From positions 62,001-126,000 of the forward strand of contig NZ_JAXMIH010000006.1 of assembly GCF_034366625.1 (NCBI RefSeq): DNA of 64,000 nucleotides, written 5' to 3'. The DNA comes from Prosthecobacter sp. Lineage in GTDB: Bacteria > Verrucomicrobiota > Verrucomicrobiia > Verrucomicrobiales > Verrucomicrobiaceae. Numbering within the stretch: position 1 is the first letter of the stretch; each line of letters opens with the position of its first letter. The position numbers and the translations under genes are program-made. This document shows, piece after piece, positions 18,301-26,017 of this stretch. Below the pieces are notes generated by a model. That model did no database searches. It was given only the letters and a program-made list of their open reading frames with translations, and was not told the origin of the DNA.

Positions 18301-18858
18301 GCGCTGGGCCTCCATGTTGTGGTCCTGGATTTCGAGGTAGAAGTTCTCGGGACCGAAAATGTCACGGAACTCCTGCAGGCTCTTTTCGGCCTCGTCCTTG
18401 CGGTCGGAGAGCAGCAATTCGTTGATCTCGCCGTTGATGCAGCCGCTGAGGCAGATGAGGCCCTTGGAATGTTCGCGCAGGGCATCTTTGTCCACGCGGG
18501 GCTTGTACCACTGGCCTTCGAGATGGCCTTTGGTGATGAGTTTGGAGAGATTGTCGAAGCCCTCGTTGCTTGAAGCGAGCAACGTGAGGTGGGAGGAGCG
18601 TTTGCGGCCAGGAACCTCGTTTTTGTCCATCATCGAGCCTGGCGCGAGATAGGCCTCGCAGCCGAGGATGCTCTTCACCTTGGCCTTCTTGGCGGCCATG
18701 TAGAAATCGATCGCCCCATACAAATTGCCGTGGTCGGTCATGGCAACGGCGGGCATTTCCAGCTCCTTCACACGCTTCATGAGCGTGTCGATGCGCACGG
18801 CTCCGTCGAGGAGCGAGTATTCGGTGTGCAGGTGGAGATGGACGAAGGAATCGGGCAT
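15340..18858 (-). CDS. dnaE: DNA polymerase III alpha subunit
   Basis: 1172 residues, normal DnaE length. The N-terminal PHP domain is seen ([35 protein letters not shown]), then the C-family polymerase palm with the catalytic Asp pair in SPPDIDIDF, then HHH/fingers regions ([40 protein letters not shown]) and a C-terminal OB-fold ([14 protein letters not shown]). It is the replicative polymerase of the cell. A Lys/Pro-rich linker (residues ~1090-1120) precedes the last beta domain. The upstream neighbour is a membrane protein on the same strand, 54 bp away. Confidence 0.97.
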   Translation of the reverse strand: [1172 protein letters not shown]

Positions 18859-18912
18859 GCGGCGGGGGGCAGGACTAACCCCGTTTCGGAGAGGTGAACA
18901 AGAGGGAGTTGT

Positions 18913-19656
18913 TCACAATGGGCCATCGCTACGCGGCCTTCGGTGGAGCCGGTGATGGTGGCGATAACGCTTCAACAACTGCCAGCCGACAGTGACGATG
19001 ATGCAGGCAACGGAGAGCGCGATGATGAGGTAAAGACGATTGGAGTTGGAAGGCGGAAGTGGTGCCGGGGATGCGGGAGGAGGTTCGGCAGCCTGGGTGA
19101 ACTGAAAAGCCCGGCTAGTTTCACCCGGAAAAATCACCTGCGGACGCAGTTCGGCTTTCCCCGCCTGGGTGTGCAGCAGGATCAGGCTGGTGTTGGCGTC
19201 TTTGGCAAACTCGATCTGGAATGTGGCCGCCCCTGTTGGCACCCGCCCTTTGACGGTGGCGAGCAAATGCACCTCCTGAGTGTCCTCTTTGAACGGCGTG
19301 TTGTCGGCTCCGTCGATGGCCTGGACCTCACAGGCGGGCAGGACGCTTTTTTGACCTCCAAACAGCACGCCGAGCGCACTGGAGAGGTATTCCTGCGCTT
19401 TCTGATGCGTGGCGGCCATCTGATCCGGTGTCTGCTCCCGGTACCATGAGGCGGGGACGGGGGGCAGCGTTGTGGGATCAGCGGCCAGGAAGGTTCGTGG
19501 ATCCACATTGATGCGCAGAACGTAGCTCTGATCGGCGGCAAAATCCGCTTCGACGGTCATGCTGGGAACCACATGGGCTCGTGCCATGCCTGTGGCGGCC
19601 GTGACGACCGGAAAGACGATTCTTAGGAGTCGTCTGCGGAAAATTCGAAGAAGCAT
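18913..19656 (-). CDS. Exported protein of unknown function with a C-terminal membrane anchor
   Basis: 247 residues from ATG 19656, chosen because it opens a basic-hydrophobic leader (LLRIFRRRLLRIVFPVVTAATGMARA); upstream sequence in frame is not protein-like. After the leader comes a ~160-residue beta-rich domain (SMTVEADFAADQSYVLRINV, VHLLATVKGRVPTGAATFQIEF), a Pro-rich linker (EPPPASPAPLPPS), a transmembrane segment (LYLIIALSVACIIVTVGW) and a basic tail rich in His and Arg (KRYRHHHRLHRR). The topology is extracytoplasmic domain with a cytoplasmic tail. No family recognised. Divergent from the FHA-cyclase gene (152-bp gap). Confidence 0.7.
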   Translation of the reverse strand: MLLRIFRRRLLRIVFPVVTAATGMARAHVVPSMTVEADFAADQSYVLRINVDPRTFLAADPTTLPPVPASWYREQTPDQMAATHQKAQEYLSSALGVLFGGQKSVLPACEVQAIDGADNTPFKEDTQEVHLLATVKGRVPTGAATFQIEFAKDANTSLILLHTQAGKAELRPQVIFPGETSRAFQFTQAAEPPPASPAPLPPSNSNRLYLIIALSVACIIVTVGWQLLKRYRHHHRLHRRPRSDGPL

Positions 19657-19808
19657 GGGCACATGGTGGAGATGCTCGCGCCAAATGGCAAATGCATCGT
19701 GGTCACAGGTTTCGATCCGATTGGAGGGTTGTTTTTCCAGCCAACGATTTTTCTCCAAGAAAGAAGCTGCGAAAAACCTTGTAGCTAGAGCATGACCGCG
19801 CTTGACTA

Positions 19809-20780
19809 ATGGTGCGCAAATTGCTTCAAAAAGATATTCAGCAACCAACCCGCATGGGAGCCACACTCAAATCAGTCGAGAAAGGTCAGGAGATTGTCCT
19901 GGAGGACTTCAACCTGATCGGTCGCAGCCCGGATGCTTCCATCCGGTTGCTGGACGGCGGTGTGTCGCGCCAGCATGCCACGATCCGGCGTGATGGGCAG
20001 TTGTTCTGGGTCTCTGACCTTGGCAGCGCGAACGGCAGCTTCGTCAATGACGTGGCCGTGACCACCGCGCGCGCGCTGCGCCATGGTGACCGCGTGCAGT
20101 TCGGCACCAGCATTTTTGTTTTCGACAGCCAGGATGAAGAGCGCCCCCCGAGCGAGTCCAGCAACGTCAGCACTCAATCGCTCCACACCATCGCCCTGCC
20201 GGTGAAGACCGTGAAGGCCACGCTGCTGGTCGGCGACCTGCGCAATTTCACCTCCATCTCCGCCCAGCTCAGTGCCGAAGAAGTCGCCGCCATGCTACGT
20301 GAATGGTATGCGCAGTGTGAGCAGGTGCTGAAATCTCGCGATGCCATCATCGACAAATTCATCGGCGACGGTGTCTTTGCCTACTGGCCCGGTGACGACC
20401 ACACCACCCGCGTCAGGGCCACCGAGGCCGCCAAGCTGCTCAGCAGTCCCGACGCTGGCAACTCGCCCAAGCGCAAATGGCTGCGGGAGAACATGAATCT
20501 GGAAGTTCACTGTCACGTCGGGTTGAACATCGGTGATGTGGCGCTCGGCGCGATGGGTCGCGGGGTGAACACTGCCGTGGGTGAGGCGGTGAACGTGACC
20601 TTCCGTATCGAAAGCCTGACCCGCAAACTCCAGGTGCCCGTGCTCGCCGGTGCCCCATTCCTGCATGGCTGGCCCGAAGGACAGCAGCTTTATCAAAACG
20701 CAGGCGTGCATCCCGTCAAAGGACAACCGGAACCCGTCGAAGTTTACTCGCTGCTGGATTTCCCGACGGTGTCGCTCTGA
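19809..20780 (+). CDS. FHA domain-class III adenylate cyclase fusion
   Basis: 323 residues, cytoplasmic. The FHA domain occupies ~20-108 with its phosphothreonine-binding residues: GRSPD (38-42), SRQH (53-56) and NGSFVND (75-81). The cyclase catalytic domain is ~138-315: metal Asp143 in VGDLRNFTS, Lys183 and Asp187 in DKFIGDGV, Thr255 in NTAVGEAVN, and transition-state Asn262 and Arg266 (VNVTFR). Lys183/Thr255 is the pattern expected for ATP rather than GTP. It would make cAMP under control of FHA recognition of a phosphorylated Ser/Thr-kinase target, linking to the many kinases of this phylum (inference). Its 3' end overlaps the convergent GNAT gene by 37 bp. Confidence 0.85.
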   Translation: MVRKLLQKDIQQPTRMGATLKSVEKGQEIVLEDFNLIGRSPDASIRLLDGGVSRQHATIRRDGQLFWVSDLGSANGSFVNDVAVTTARALRHGDRVQFGTSIFVFDSQDEERPPSESSNVSTQSLHTIALPVKTVKATLLVGDLRNFTSISAQLSAEEVAAMLREWYAQCEQVLKSRDAIIDKFIGDGVFAYWPGDDHTTRVRATEAAKLLSSPDAGNSPKRKWLRENMNLEVHCHVGLNIGDVALGAMGRGVNTAVGEAVNVTFRIESLTRKLQVPVLAGAPFLHGWPEGQQLYQNAGVHPVKGQPEPVEVYSLLDFPTVSL

Positions 20781-21286
20781 CCGCTGCCGGCGGCCAGATA
20801 CGAGGCCATGTCATCCCGCGTCATTCGGTAGAGCAGCCACTCGCCCATGCGCTTCGCGCCAAGACGTTGCTCATAGACCTGCTGCGCGTTCACATTCCAG
20901 TCCAGGGCTGTCCACTCCATGCGGCCACAACCGCGCTCATGCGCGAGGCACACGGCTTTTTTTAGCAAAGTGCCACCCACACCGGCTTTACGCCGCTCCG
21001 GCAGCACAAACAGGTCTTCGAGATACAATGTCGGAAGCGCTAGAAAGCTCGAATACGTCTCCACGAGGATCATGTAGCCGCAAGGCTCAGCATCCTCGCT
21101 CACAAACGCCAGCCACACTTCAATACGAGGCTTCGCCCCCAGCGCATCTTCGATTAATCTCGCCTGAGCTGCTTCTTCCGGCGGCGGAAGTTTTTCAAAC
21201 TCCGCCAACGCCACCACCAGCCGGCAAAACGACGCCACATGCTCTCGCGAGAGCGGCTGCAGCTCGATTTGAAGCTTCGCACTCAT
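20744..21286 (-). CDS. GNAT N-acetyltransferase (SSAT/PaiA-like)
   Basis: 180 residues. The acetyl-CoA binding region is clear: LYLEDLFVLPERRKAGVGGTLLKKAVCLA carries the R-x-x-G-x-G loop after the beta4 strand, followed by MEWTALDWNVNAQQVYEQRLGAK, the usual alpha4/beta5 Asn-Tyr region. The layout (LEDLFV..R..G.G..L) resembles spermidine/spermine or diamine acetyltransferases. The C-terminal ~20 residues are Ser/Gly rich and lie over the 3' end of the convergent cyclase gene. It follows miaB with a 4-bp stop/start overlap. Confidence 0.85.
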   Translation of the reverse strand: MSAKLQIELQPLSREHVASFCRLVVALAEFEKLPPPEEAAQARLIEDALGAKPRIEVWLAFVSEDAEPCGYMILVETYSSFLALPTLYLEDLFVLPERRKAGVGGTLLKKAVCLAHERGCGRMEWTALDWNVNAQQVYEQRLGAKRMGEWLLYRMTRDDMASYLAAGSGQSDTVGKSSSE

Positions 21287-22641
21287 GCCAATAACGCCGG
21301 ATCACCAAACAAGGTGAAATTGGCCGCCTCCGTGATGCGCACGTTGAAAATCTCGCCCACATGGCGATCACGATTGCCTTCAAAGACCACGATACGATTG
21401 GAACCCGTGCGACCGGTGAGCCGCGCCTCATTCGTCTTGCTCGGCCCTTCGCATAAAATCTCGACATCCTTGCCCACGAGCGCGTCATACATCGGCAGTG
21501 CGATGCTATTCACCAGCGACAGCAAATCCTGGTTTCGCTCCTCTTTCACGCGCTCAGGCACCTGCATCGCCTCTTCCATCTCCGCCGCAGGCGTGCCACG
21601 GCGTTTCGAGTAACGAAACACGAAGGCATTGTCGAAACGGATGTCTTCAAAGAGTTTTCGCGTCTCCAGATAGTGCTCCTCCGTCTCACCGGGGAAGCCC
21701 ACGATCACATCCGTCGTCACCGCGATGTCTGGACGCGCCGCGCGAATGCGCTGCACGAGTTCGGTAAACTTCGCTGTCGTGTAAGGCCGGTGCATGCGCT
21801 TCAAAATGGCATCGCTGCCGCTTTGCACCGGCAGATGCACATGCTCGGCCAGTTTCGGCAGGTAAGTGAATGCCTCGATCAAATCCTTCTTGTAGCCAAT
21901 CGGATGCGGACTCGTGAAACGAATGCGCTGGATGCCCGGAACCTCATGCACGGCCTCCAAGAGCTGCACAAACGGGCTTTTGCCATCGACGGTCGGAAAC
22001 TCGTGCCGGCCATAGAGATTCACGATCTGCCCCAGCAATGTCACTTCCTTCACGCCACGGTCTGCGAGCCGCCGCACTTCCTCCAAGATGTCCGTGATGG
22101 GCCTGCCGCGTTCCTCGCCACGCGTGTATGGCACGATGCAGAAGGTACACTTCATGTTGCACCCCTGCATGATGCTCACGAAGGCGCTTGCTTGCTTCTC
22201 CTTCAGCGTGTGGTCACGGATCGTGTTTTGCGAGGCTTCTTCCTCATCCACATCGACAATGGAGAAGCGCTCCTCGTCCATCTGCCGCGCTTCCTTGGCC
22301 CGGATGATTTCATCCACATAATCCACCACGCGATGATACTTCTGCGTGCCGACCACGAGATCGACCTTGGCCTTGCCCACCAGCTCGCTGCCGCGGCTCT
22401 GCGCCATGCAGCCCATGAATCCAGTCACCAGCGGCACCTTGCGCCGCCGCACCATGCCCATCTTGCCCAGTGCCTTCTGCTCCGCCTGGTCACGCACGGA
22501 GCAGGTGTTGATCAACACCACATCCGCATCCAGATCCGTCCCCGTCATGGTATAGCCGCGCTCGACGAACATCTGCGACACCTGCTCGGTGTCGCGCTCG
22601 TTCATCTGGCATCCGTAAGTCTTGATATGGACGCGTGGCAT
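21283..22641 (-). CDS. miaB: tRNA-2-methylthio-N6-dimethylallyladenosine synthase MiaB
   Basis: 452 residues, normal length. N-terminal UPF0004 domain with three cluster cysteines (TYGCQMNERDTEQ, INTCSVRDQAEQKA, TGFMGCMAQS); radical-SAM CxxxCxxC in MQGCNMKCTFCIVPYTRGEE; and a C-terminal TRAM domain (LTGRTGSNRIVVFEG, VRITEAANFTLFG). It methylthiolates i6A37 of tRNAs. The HVHLPVQSGSDAIL and GFPGETEEHY segments are MiaB/RimO landmarks; Asn-Glu-Arg after GCQM favours MiaB. First gene of a two-gene unit with the GNAT gene. Confidence 0.95.
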   Translation of the reverse strand: MPRVHIKTYGCQMNERDTEQVSQMFVERGYTMTGTDLDADVVLINTCSVRDQAEQKALGKMGMVRRRKVPLVTGFMGCMAQSRGSELVGKAKVDLVVGTQKYHRVVDYVDEIIRAKEARQMDEERFSIVDVDEEEASQNTIRDHTLKEKQASAFVSIMQGCNMKCTFCIVPYTRGEERGRPITDILEEVRRLADRGVKEVTLLGQIVNLYGRHEFPTVDGKSPFVQLLEAVHEVPGIQRIRFTSPHPIGYKKDLIEAFTYLPKLAEHVHLPVQSGSDAILKRMHRPYTTAKFTELVQRIRAARPDIAVTTDVIVGFPGETEEHYLETRKLFEDIRFDNAFVFRYSKRRGTPAAEMEEAMQVPERVKEERNQDLLSLVNSIALPMYDALVGKDVEILCEGPSKTNEARLTGRTGSNRIVVFEGNRDRHVGEIFNVRITEAANFTLFGDPALLA

Positions 22642-22688
22642 GTCTGCGGGGCGCGGAGAATACCCACGCCCGCCCCAAAAACAACCTC

Positions 22689-23129
22689 CTACGCCTTGAT
22701 CTCAAAGATCGCCTCGACTTCCACCGCCGCACCCGTGGGGAGCTGCGCAAAGCCAAGAGCGCTGCGGGCGTGGTAGCCGTCGCCTTCTTTGCCGAAAATC
22801 TCATGCAGCAGGTCGGAGCAGCCGTTGATCACCAAATGCTGGTCGCTGTATTCCAGCGTCGAGTTCACGCAGCCGAGCACTTTGATGACCTTCAGACCAT
22901 CCAGCGTTCCATGCGTGTCCCAGACGGAGCGCAGCACCTTCTCCGCGCAGTTCTTCGCCGCCTTGTAGCCGTCCTCGGTCGAGACGCCTGCACCCAGCTT
23001 GCCCTTGAGATCGCTGACGTGACCGGAGGTGAGGAGCTGATTGCCGCTGCGGATGCAGAGGTTCAGGTAGCCGGGGGCTTGTTTCGTGAAAGTGAGGCCG
23101 AGGGATTCTGCTTTTTGCTGGGGAGTCAT
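22689..23129 (-). CDS. RidA/YjgF-family protein
   Basis: 146 residues from ATG 23129; the in-frame sequence upstream is not protein-like. Family features: NQLLTSGHVSDLKGKLG at the N-terminal beta sheet, KNCAEKVLRSVWDTHGTLDGLKVIKVLGCVNS, and the C-terminal SALGFAQLPTGAAVEVEAIFEIK strand. It belongs to the longer RidA-like branch in which the imine-hydrolysing Arg of archetypal RidA (in CTVF-x-x-R) is not evident: the strand end reads GFAQLPTGA. Deaminase activity on 2-aminoacrylate is therefore uncertain. 47 bp downstream of it lies the start of miaB, same strand. Confidence 0.85.
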   Translation of the reverse strand: MTPQQKAESLGLTFTKQAPGYLNLCIRSGNQLLTSGHVSDLKGKLGAGVSTEDGYKAAKNCAEKVLRSVWDTHGTLDGLKVIKVLGCVNSTLEYSDQHLVINGCSDLLHEIFGKEGDGYHARSALGFAQLPTGAAVEVEAIFEIKA

Positions 23130-23192
23130 GGTGGGAGTGAGAAGTGGATGCAGAATACGATTTGGAAAACGAAAACTGGCAAACCACCGCAT

Positions 23193-24251
23193 TCAAACTC
23201 CCCCAGCCTTCACCTCGCGGCCCATCTGCCACATCAGCTTGTCTAGCGCCCCACCTAGACCCTCCTTGCGGCCATTGAGCAAACCGGCCCAGCAGAGGCC
23301 TTTGGCGGTGTGGACCATGATCGTGCTCGTGCCGGGCAACGAGCCGCCATGCCACCAGTTCGGCACCTTGTTCACGCTCCAGCCGCGCGCATAGCTTCCT
23401 CCCACGCCAGCCGTCGTCATCGTGCGGATTGAGTCCGGTTTCAGCAGCTTCGGCAACTGCGATGCGAAGCGCACCAGATCGCCCGCTGTGGCGATCCATC
23501 CGCCGTGCGAATCCATACGCACCACGTTCATGCCATAGGCCGCTCCCGGCTTCTCCGCGTGATACATGACCTCCTTCGACTGACGCTCCGCCAGCGTGTT
23601 TCCGGCGATCTTCATGCTCGTGACACCACATTTCGCCAGCACTTGCTGCGTGATCAGCGCCTCGTAGGGTAACTTCGTCACCTTCTCCAGCACACGGCCC
23701 AGCACGCAGTAGCCGAAGTTCGAATACGCGTAGTGCTCACCCGGCTTGTGCGTCTGTTTTTGGTTCGCCAGCGTCCACGCGATGAGTTCATCGTGCTTCA
23801 TCGCCGTGTTCTTGAACATGGGGTCGTTCTTGTCGTTCGCCCAACCGCCGCTCGTGTGCGTGAGCAGATGATCGACCGTCATCGAGGCCACATCGCCGCT
23901 GTGATCGCCACCGAGGATGCCCTGCGGGCCAAAAACCTTGGTGTCGAGTTTGAGCAGCCCTTTTTCGACGCACATCATGATCGCCGTGGCCGTGATCGGC
24001 TTCGAGATGCTGGCTATACGGAAGCGGTGCTCCGGCGTGACCGCTTCCTTGCCTTCTGAATCCGCAAAGCCGTAGCCTTGCTCGAATTCAATCTTTCCAT
24101 CCCGGCCATAGGCGATGCTCATGCCCTGGATGCCATGCTCGCGAAGAAATCCCTCCGCGATGCCGCGAATCGTCGCCTCCTCGGATTTCTCCGGCGTGAC
24201 CGCAAAGACCGGCCATGCGGCCAGCGAACCCACAAATGCGCGTCGTTTCAT
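23193..24251 (-). CDS. Exported serine hydrolase, class C beta-lactamase family
   Basis: 352 residues from ATG 24251, beginning an export signal with a twin-basic start (MKRRAFVGSLAAWPVFA). The active-site SxxK is Ser81-Ile-Ser-Lys84 in FRIASISKPITATA; the YxN motif is YSNFGYCVLGRVLEK; a WWHGGSLPG segment supplies the H-x-G third motif. Such proteins are D-alanyl-D-alanine carboxypeptidase-like, esterase-like or peptidase-like; resistance to beta-lactams should not be assumed. The frame is open upstream for ~147 codons antisense to the GH71/99 gene, which was not accepted as coding. Confidence 0.9.
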   Translation of the reverse strand: MKRRAFVGSLAAWPVFAVTPEKSEEATIRGIAEGFLREHGIQGMSIAYGRDGKIEFEQGYGFADSEGKEAVTPEHRFRIASISKPITATAIMMCVEKGLLKLDTKVFGPQGILGGDHSGDVASMTVDHLLTHTSGGWANDKNDPMFKNTAMKHDELIAWTLANQKQTHKPGEHYAYSNFGYCVLGRVLEKVTKLPYEALITQQVLAKCGVTSMKIAGNTLAERQSKEVMYHAEKPGAAYGMNVVRMDSHGGWIATAGDLVRFASQLPKLLKPDSIRTMTTAGVGGSYARGWSVNKVPNWWHGGSLPGTSTIMVHTAKGLCWAGLLNGRKEGLGGALDKLMWQMGREVKAGGV

Positions 24252-24302
24252 ACGGGCAGCATCACACCTTGACGTCTCCCGTCCGTCAATGAAAACATCC
24301 GC

Positions 24303-25538
24303 ATGGTCAAATCCCTCGCGTTGCTTTCCTTGCTCACCTGCTGCGTTCACGCCCAGGTCGTCGATACCAGCACGCTCATCGGCAAAGTCGTCTGCGGTTA
24401 TCAGGGCTGGTTCCGCTGCGAAGGCGATGGCAGCAACAACGGCTGGCATCACTACGCCGCTGGCGGAAAATTCGAACCCGGACACGCGCACATCGAGATG
24501 TGGCCGGATGTGAGCGAGCTGCCGCCGCAGGACCGCTTCGCCACGCCGTTCAAGCATGCCGACGGTCGCACCGCCGAGGTCTTCAGCTCCGTGCGCGAAT
24601 CCGTCGCGCAGCTTCATTTCAAATGGATGCGTGACTACGGCATCGACGGTGCCTTCGTGCAACGCTTCGCCACCACCACACGCGACAAGCACTTCCGCGA
24701 GCCGATGGACCAGGTGCTCTCACACTGCCAGGCCGCCGCGAAAGCCAACGGACGCGGCTGGACGCTCATGTATGACCTCAGCGGCATCAAAGAAGACAGC
24801 ATTCAACTCGTGATAGACGACTGGAAACGCCTCATCACCGAAAAACGCCTCGACCGCGATGGTTCCGCTTACTTCCATCATCACGGCAAGCCGCTTGTCG
24901 CCCTCTGGGGCCTCGGCTTCAACGACCGTGCGCCGATGCTCGATGAATGGTCACGCCTGATCACCTTCCTGCGCGATGATCCCGTGTTCGGCGGCTGCGC
25001 CATCATGCTCGGCGTGCCCTACTACTGGCGCACGCTCGATCGCGACTGCGTCAAAGACCCCAGGCTCCACGAACTCATCTCCCGCGCCGACATCGTCAGC
25101 CCGTGGGCCGTGGGAAGGCTCGGCACGCCGCAGGATGCCGCCAATCGGATCGAGAAAACCTTGAAGCCGGACGTTGCGTGGTGTGCGGAGCGCAAGCTCG
25201 ACTACCTGCCCGTGATCTTCCCCGGCTTTAGCTGGCAGAACCTCTCCAAGTCACGCGGCCAGGAAGCCAAGTTTGATGCCATTCCACGTCTTGGCGGCCA
25301 GTTCCTCTGGTCACAGGCGCTCGCGGCCAAGCAGGCCGGTGCGCAGATGCTTTACGTCGCCATGTTTGACGAGCTGGATGAAGGCACCTCCATTTTCAAA
25401 ACCATGAATCAGCCACCTGTGGGCGACAGTCGATTCCTCGCCGAGCCTGATCTGCCGAACGATCATTATCTCTGGCTCACCGGCATGCTCGGCAAGCTGC
25501 TGCGTGGTGAAGAATCGGCTGAAATGCCAGCACGTTGA
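24303..25538 (+). CDS. Secreted GH71/GH99-like glycoside hydrolase
   Basis: 411 residues with a signal peptide (MVKSLALLSLLTCCVHAQ). The family-typical opening VVCGYQGWFRCEGDGSNNGWHHY is followed by EMWPDVSELP, MRDYGIDGAFVQRFA, MYDLSGIKED, HHGKPLVALWGLGFNDR and FPGFSWQNL, ending with a MLYVAMFDELDEGTSIF strand. These are landmarks of the xylosidase/GH71-GH99-like proteins found in Bacteroidota and Verrucomicrobia, TIM barrels acting on alpha-mannans or related glycans. The acid candidates (Asp/Glu in GIDGAF and FDELDEGT) are consistent with an active enzyme. Divergent from the serine hydrolase across 51 bp. Confidence 0.85.
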   Translation: MVKSLALLSLLTCCVHAQVVDTSTLIGKVVCGYQGWFRCEGDGSNNGWHHYAAGGKFEPGHAHIEMWPDVSELPPQDRFATPFKHADGRTAEVFSSVRESVAQLHFKWMRDYGIDGAFVQRFATTTRDKHFREPMDQVLSHCQAAAKANGRGWTLMYDLSGIKEDSIQLVIDDWKRLITEKRLDRDGSAYFHHHGKPLVALWGLGFNDRAPMLDEWSRLITFLRDDPVFGGCAIMLGVPYYWRTLDRDCVKDPRLHELISRADIVSPWAVGRLGTPQDAANRIEKTLKPDVAWCAERKLDYLPVIFPGFSWQNLSKSRGQEAKFDAIPRLGGQFLWSQALAAKQAGAQMLYVAMFDELDEGTSIFKTMNQPPVGDSRFLAEPDLPNDHYLWLTGMLGKLLRGEESAEMPAR

Positions 25539-25543
25539 ATCGT

Positions 25544-25679
25544 GGAGCGCGAGTATGGCGAAGCCTACTCGCCACTTGTCTTGCTCAGCGCTGTCAAACA
25601 GGCCACGCCGTTCCCTTTTCCACCTTTTGGCAGCCTTCCACGCGGCAGGAAGGTCAGGCGAGTAGAATACTCGCGCTCC
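25544..25679. repeat. Inverted pair of REP-like palindromes
   Basis: Two related hairpin units face each other in the gap between convergent genes. The left (25544-25573) has stem GCGAGTA/TACTCGC around TGGCGAAGCC, which itself folds (GGC-GAA-GCC). The right (25657-25679) has the same stem around GAA. Outer GGAGCGCGAGTA and its complement TACTCGCGCTCC complete the dyad. The spacer is 83 bp. It is a different family from the RAYT-associated repeats 1.8 kb away but has the same paired design. Confidence 0.7.
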
Positions 25680-25680
25680 C

Positions 25681-25917
25681 TCACGACAAGTCCGACGCCA
25701 GCACCGAATTCGCGGCACGCAGCGCCAGTTCCTTCGCCTGTGCGATCACGCGCACCGGCGTGTTGTCGAACAGGTAGGCATGGCAGCTCGGGCAGGTCAC
25801 GGCACGCGTCACCACGATGGAACCACAGCCTTCGCAGACTTTGTACTGCTCGGGATGGGTGGCGATCTTCTCCGCCTGCTTCAGACGTGAATCGGGTTTG
25901 TGCTCGTGCGCGCTCAT
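25681..25917 (-). CDS. Small zinc-ribbon protein
   Basis: 78 residues from ATG 25917. Two CxxC knuckles are seen, CEGCGSIV and CPSCHAYLFD, separated by ~14 residues, forming a zinc ribbon. The remainder is helical (VRVIAQAKELALRAANSVL). No catalytic residues. Similar small ribbon proteins are common but unnamed; a nucleic-acid or protein-binding role is possible. The frame extends upstream to 26073 but that part overlaps the oxidoreductase gene and is not protein-like. The REP pair begins right after its stop. Confidence 0.75.
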   Translation of the reverse strand: MSAHEHKPDSRLKQAEKIATHPEQYKVCEGCGSIVVTRAVTCPSCHAYLFDNTPVRVIAQAKELALRAANSVLASDLS

Positions 25918-26017
25918 GAGACGTGCGCATGCTACGACGCACTCCGCCACGTGCAACCTTCGCGATGCCAAACTTGCGCTGATTTTTGCTCTTGCTTTGT
26001 GAATGTTAAGCACCCGT

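Noticed and set aside
24252..24692. Long N-terminal extension of the serine hydrolase
   Set aside because: A clean export signal begins at 24251; the upstream part is antisense to the GH71/99-like gene.
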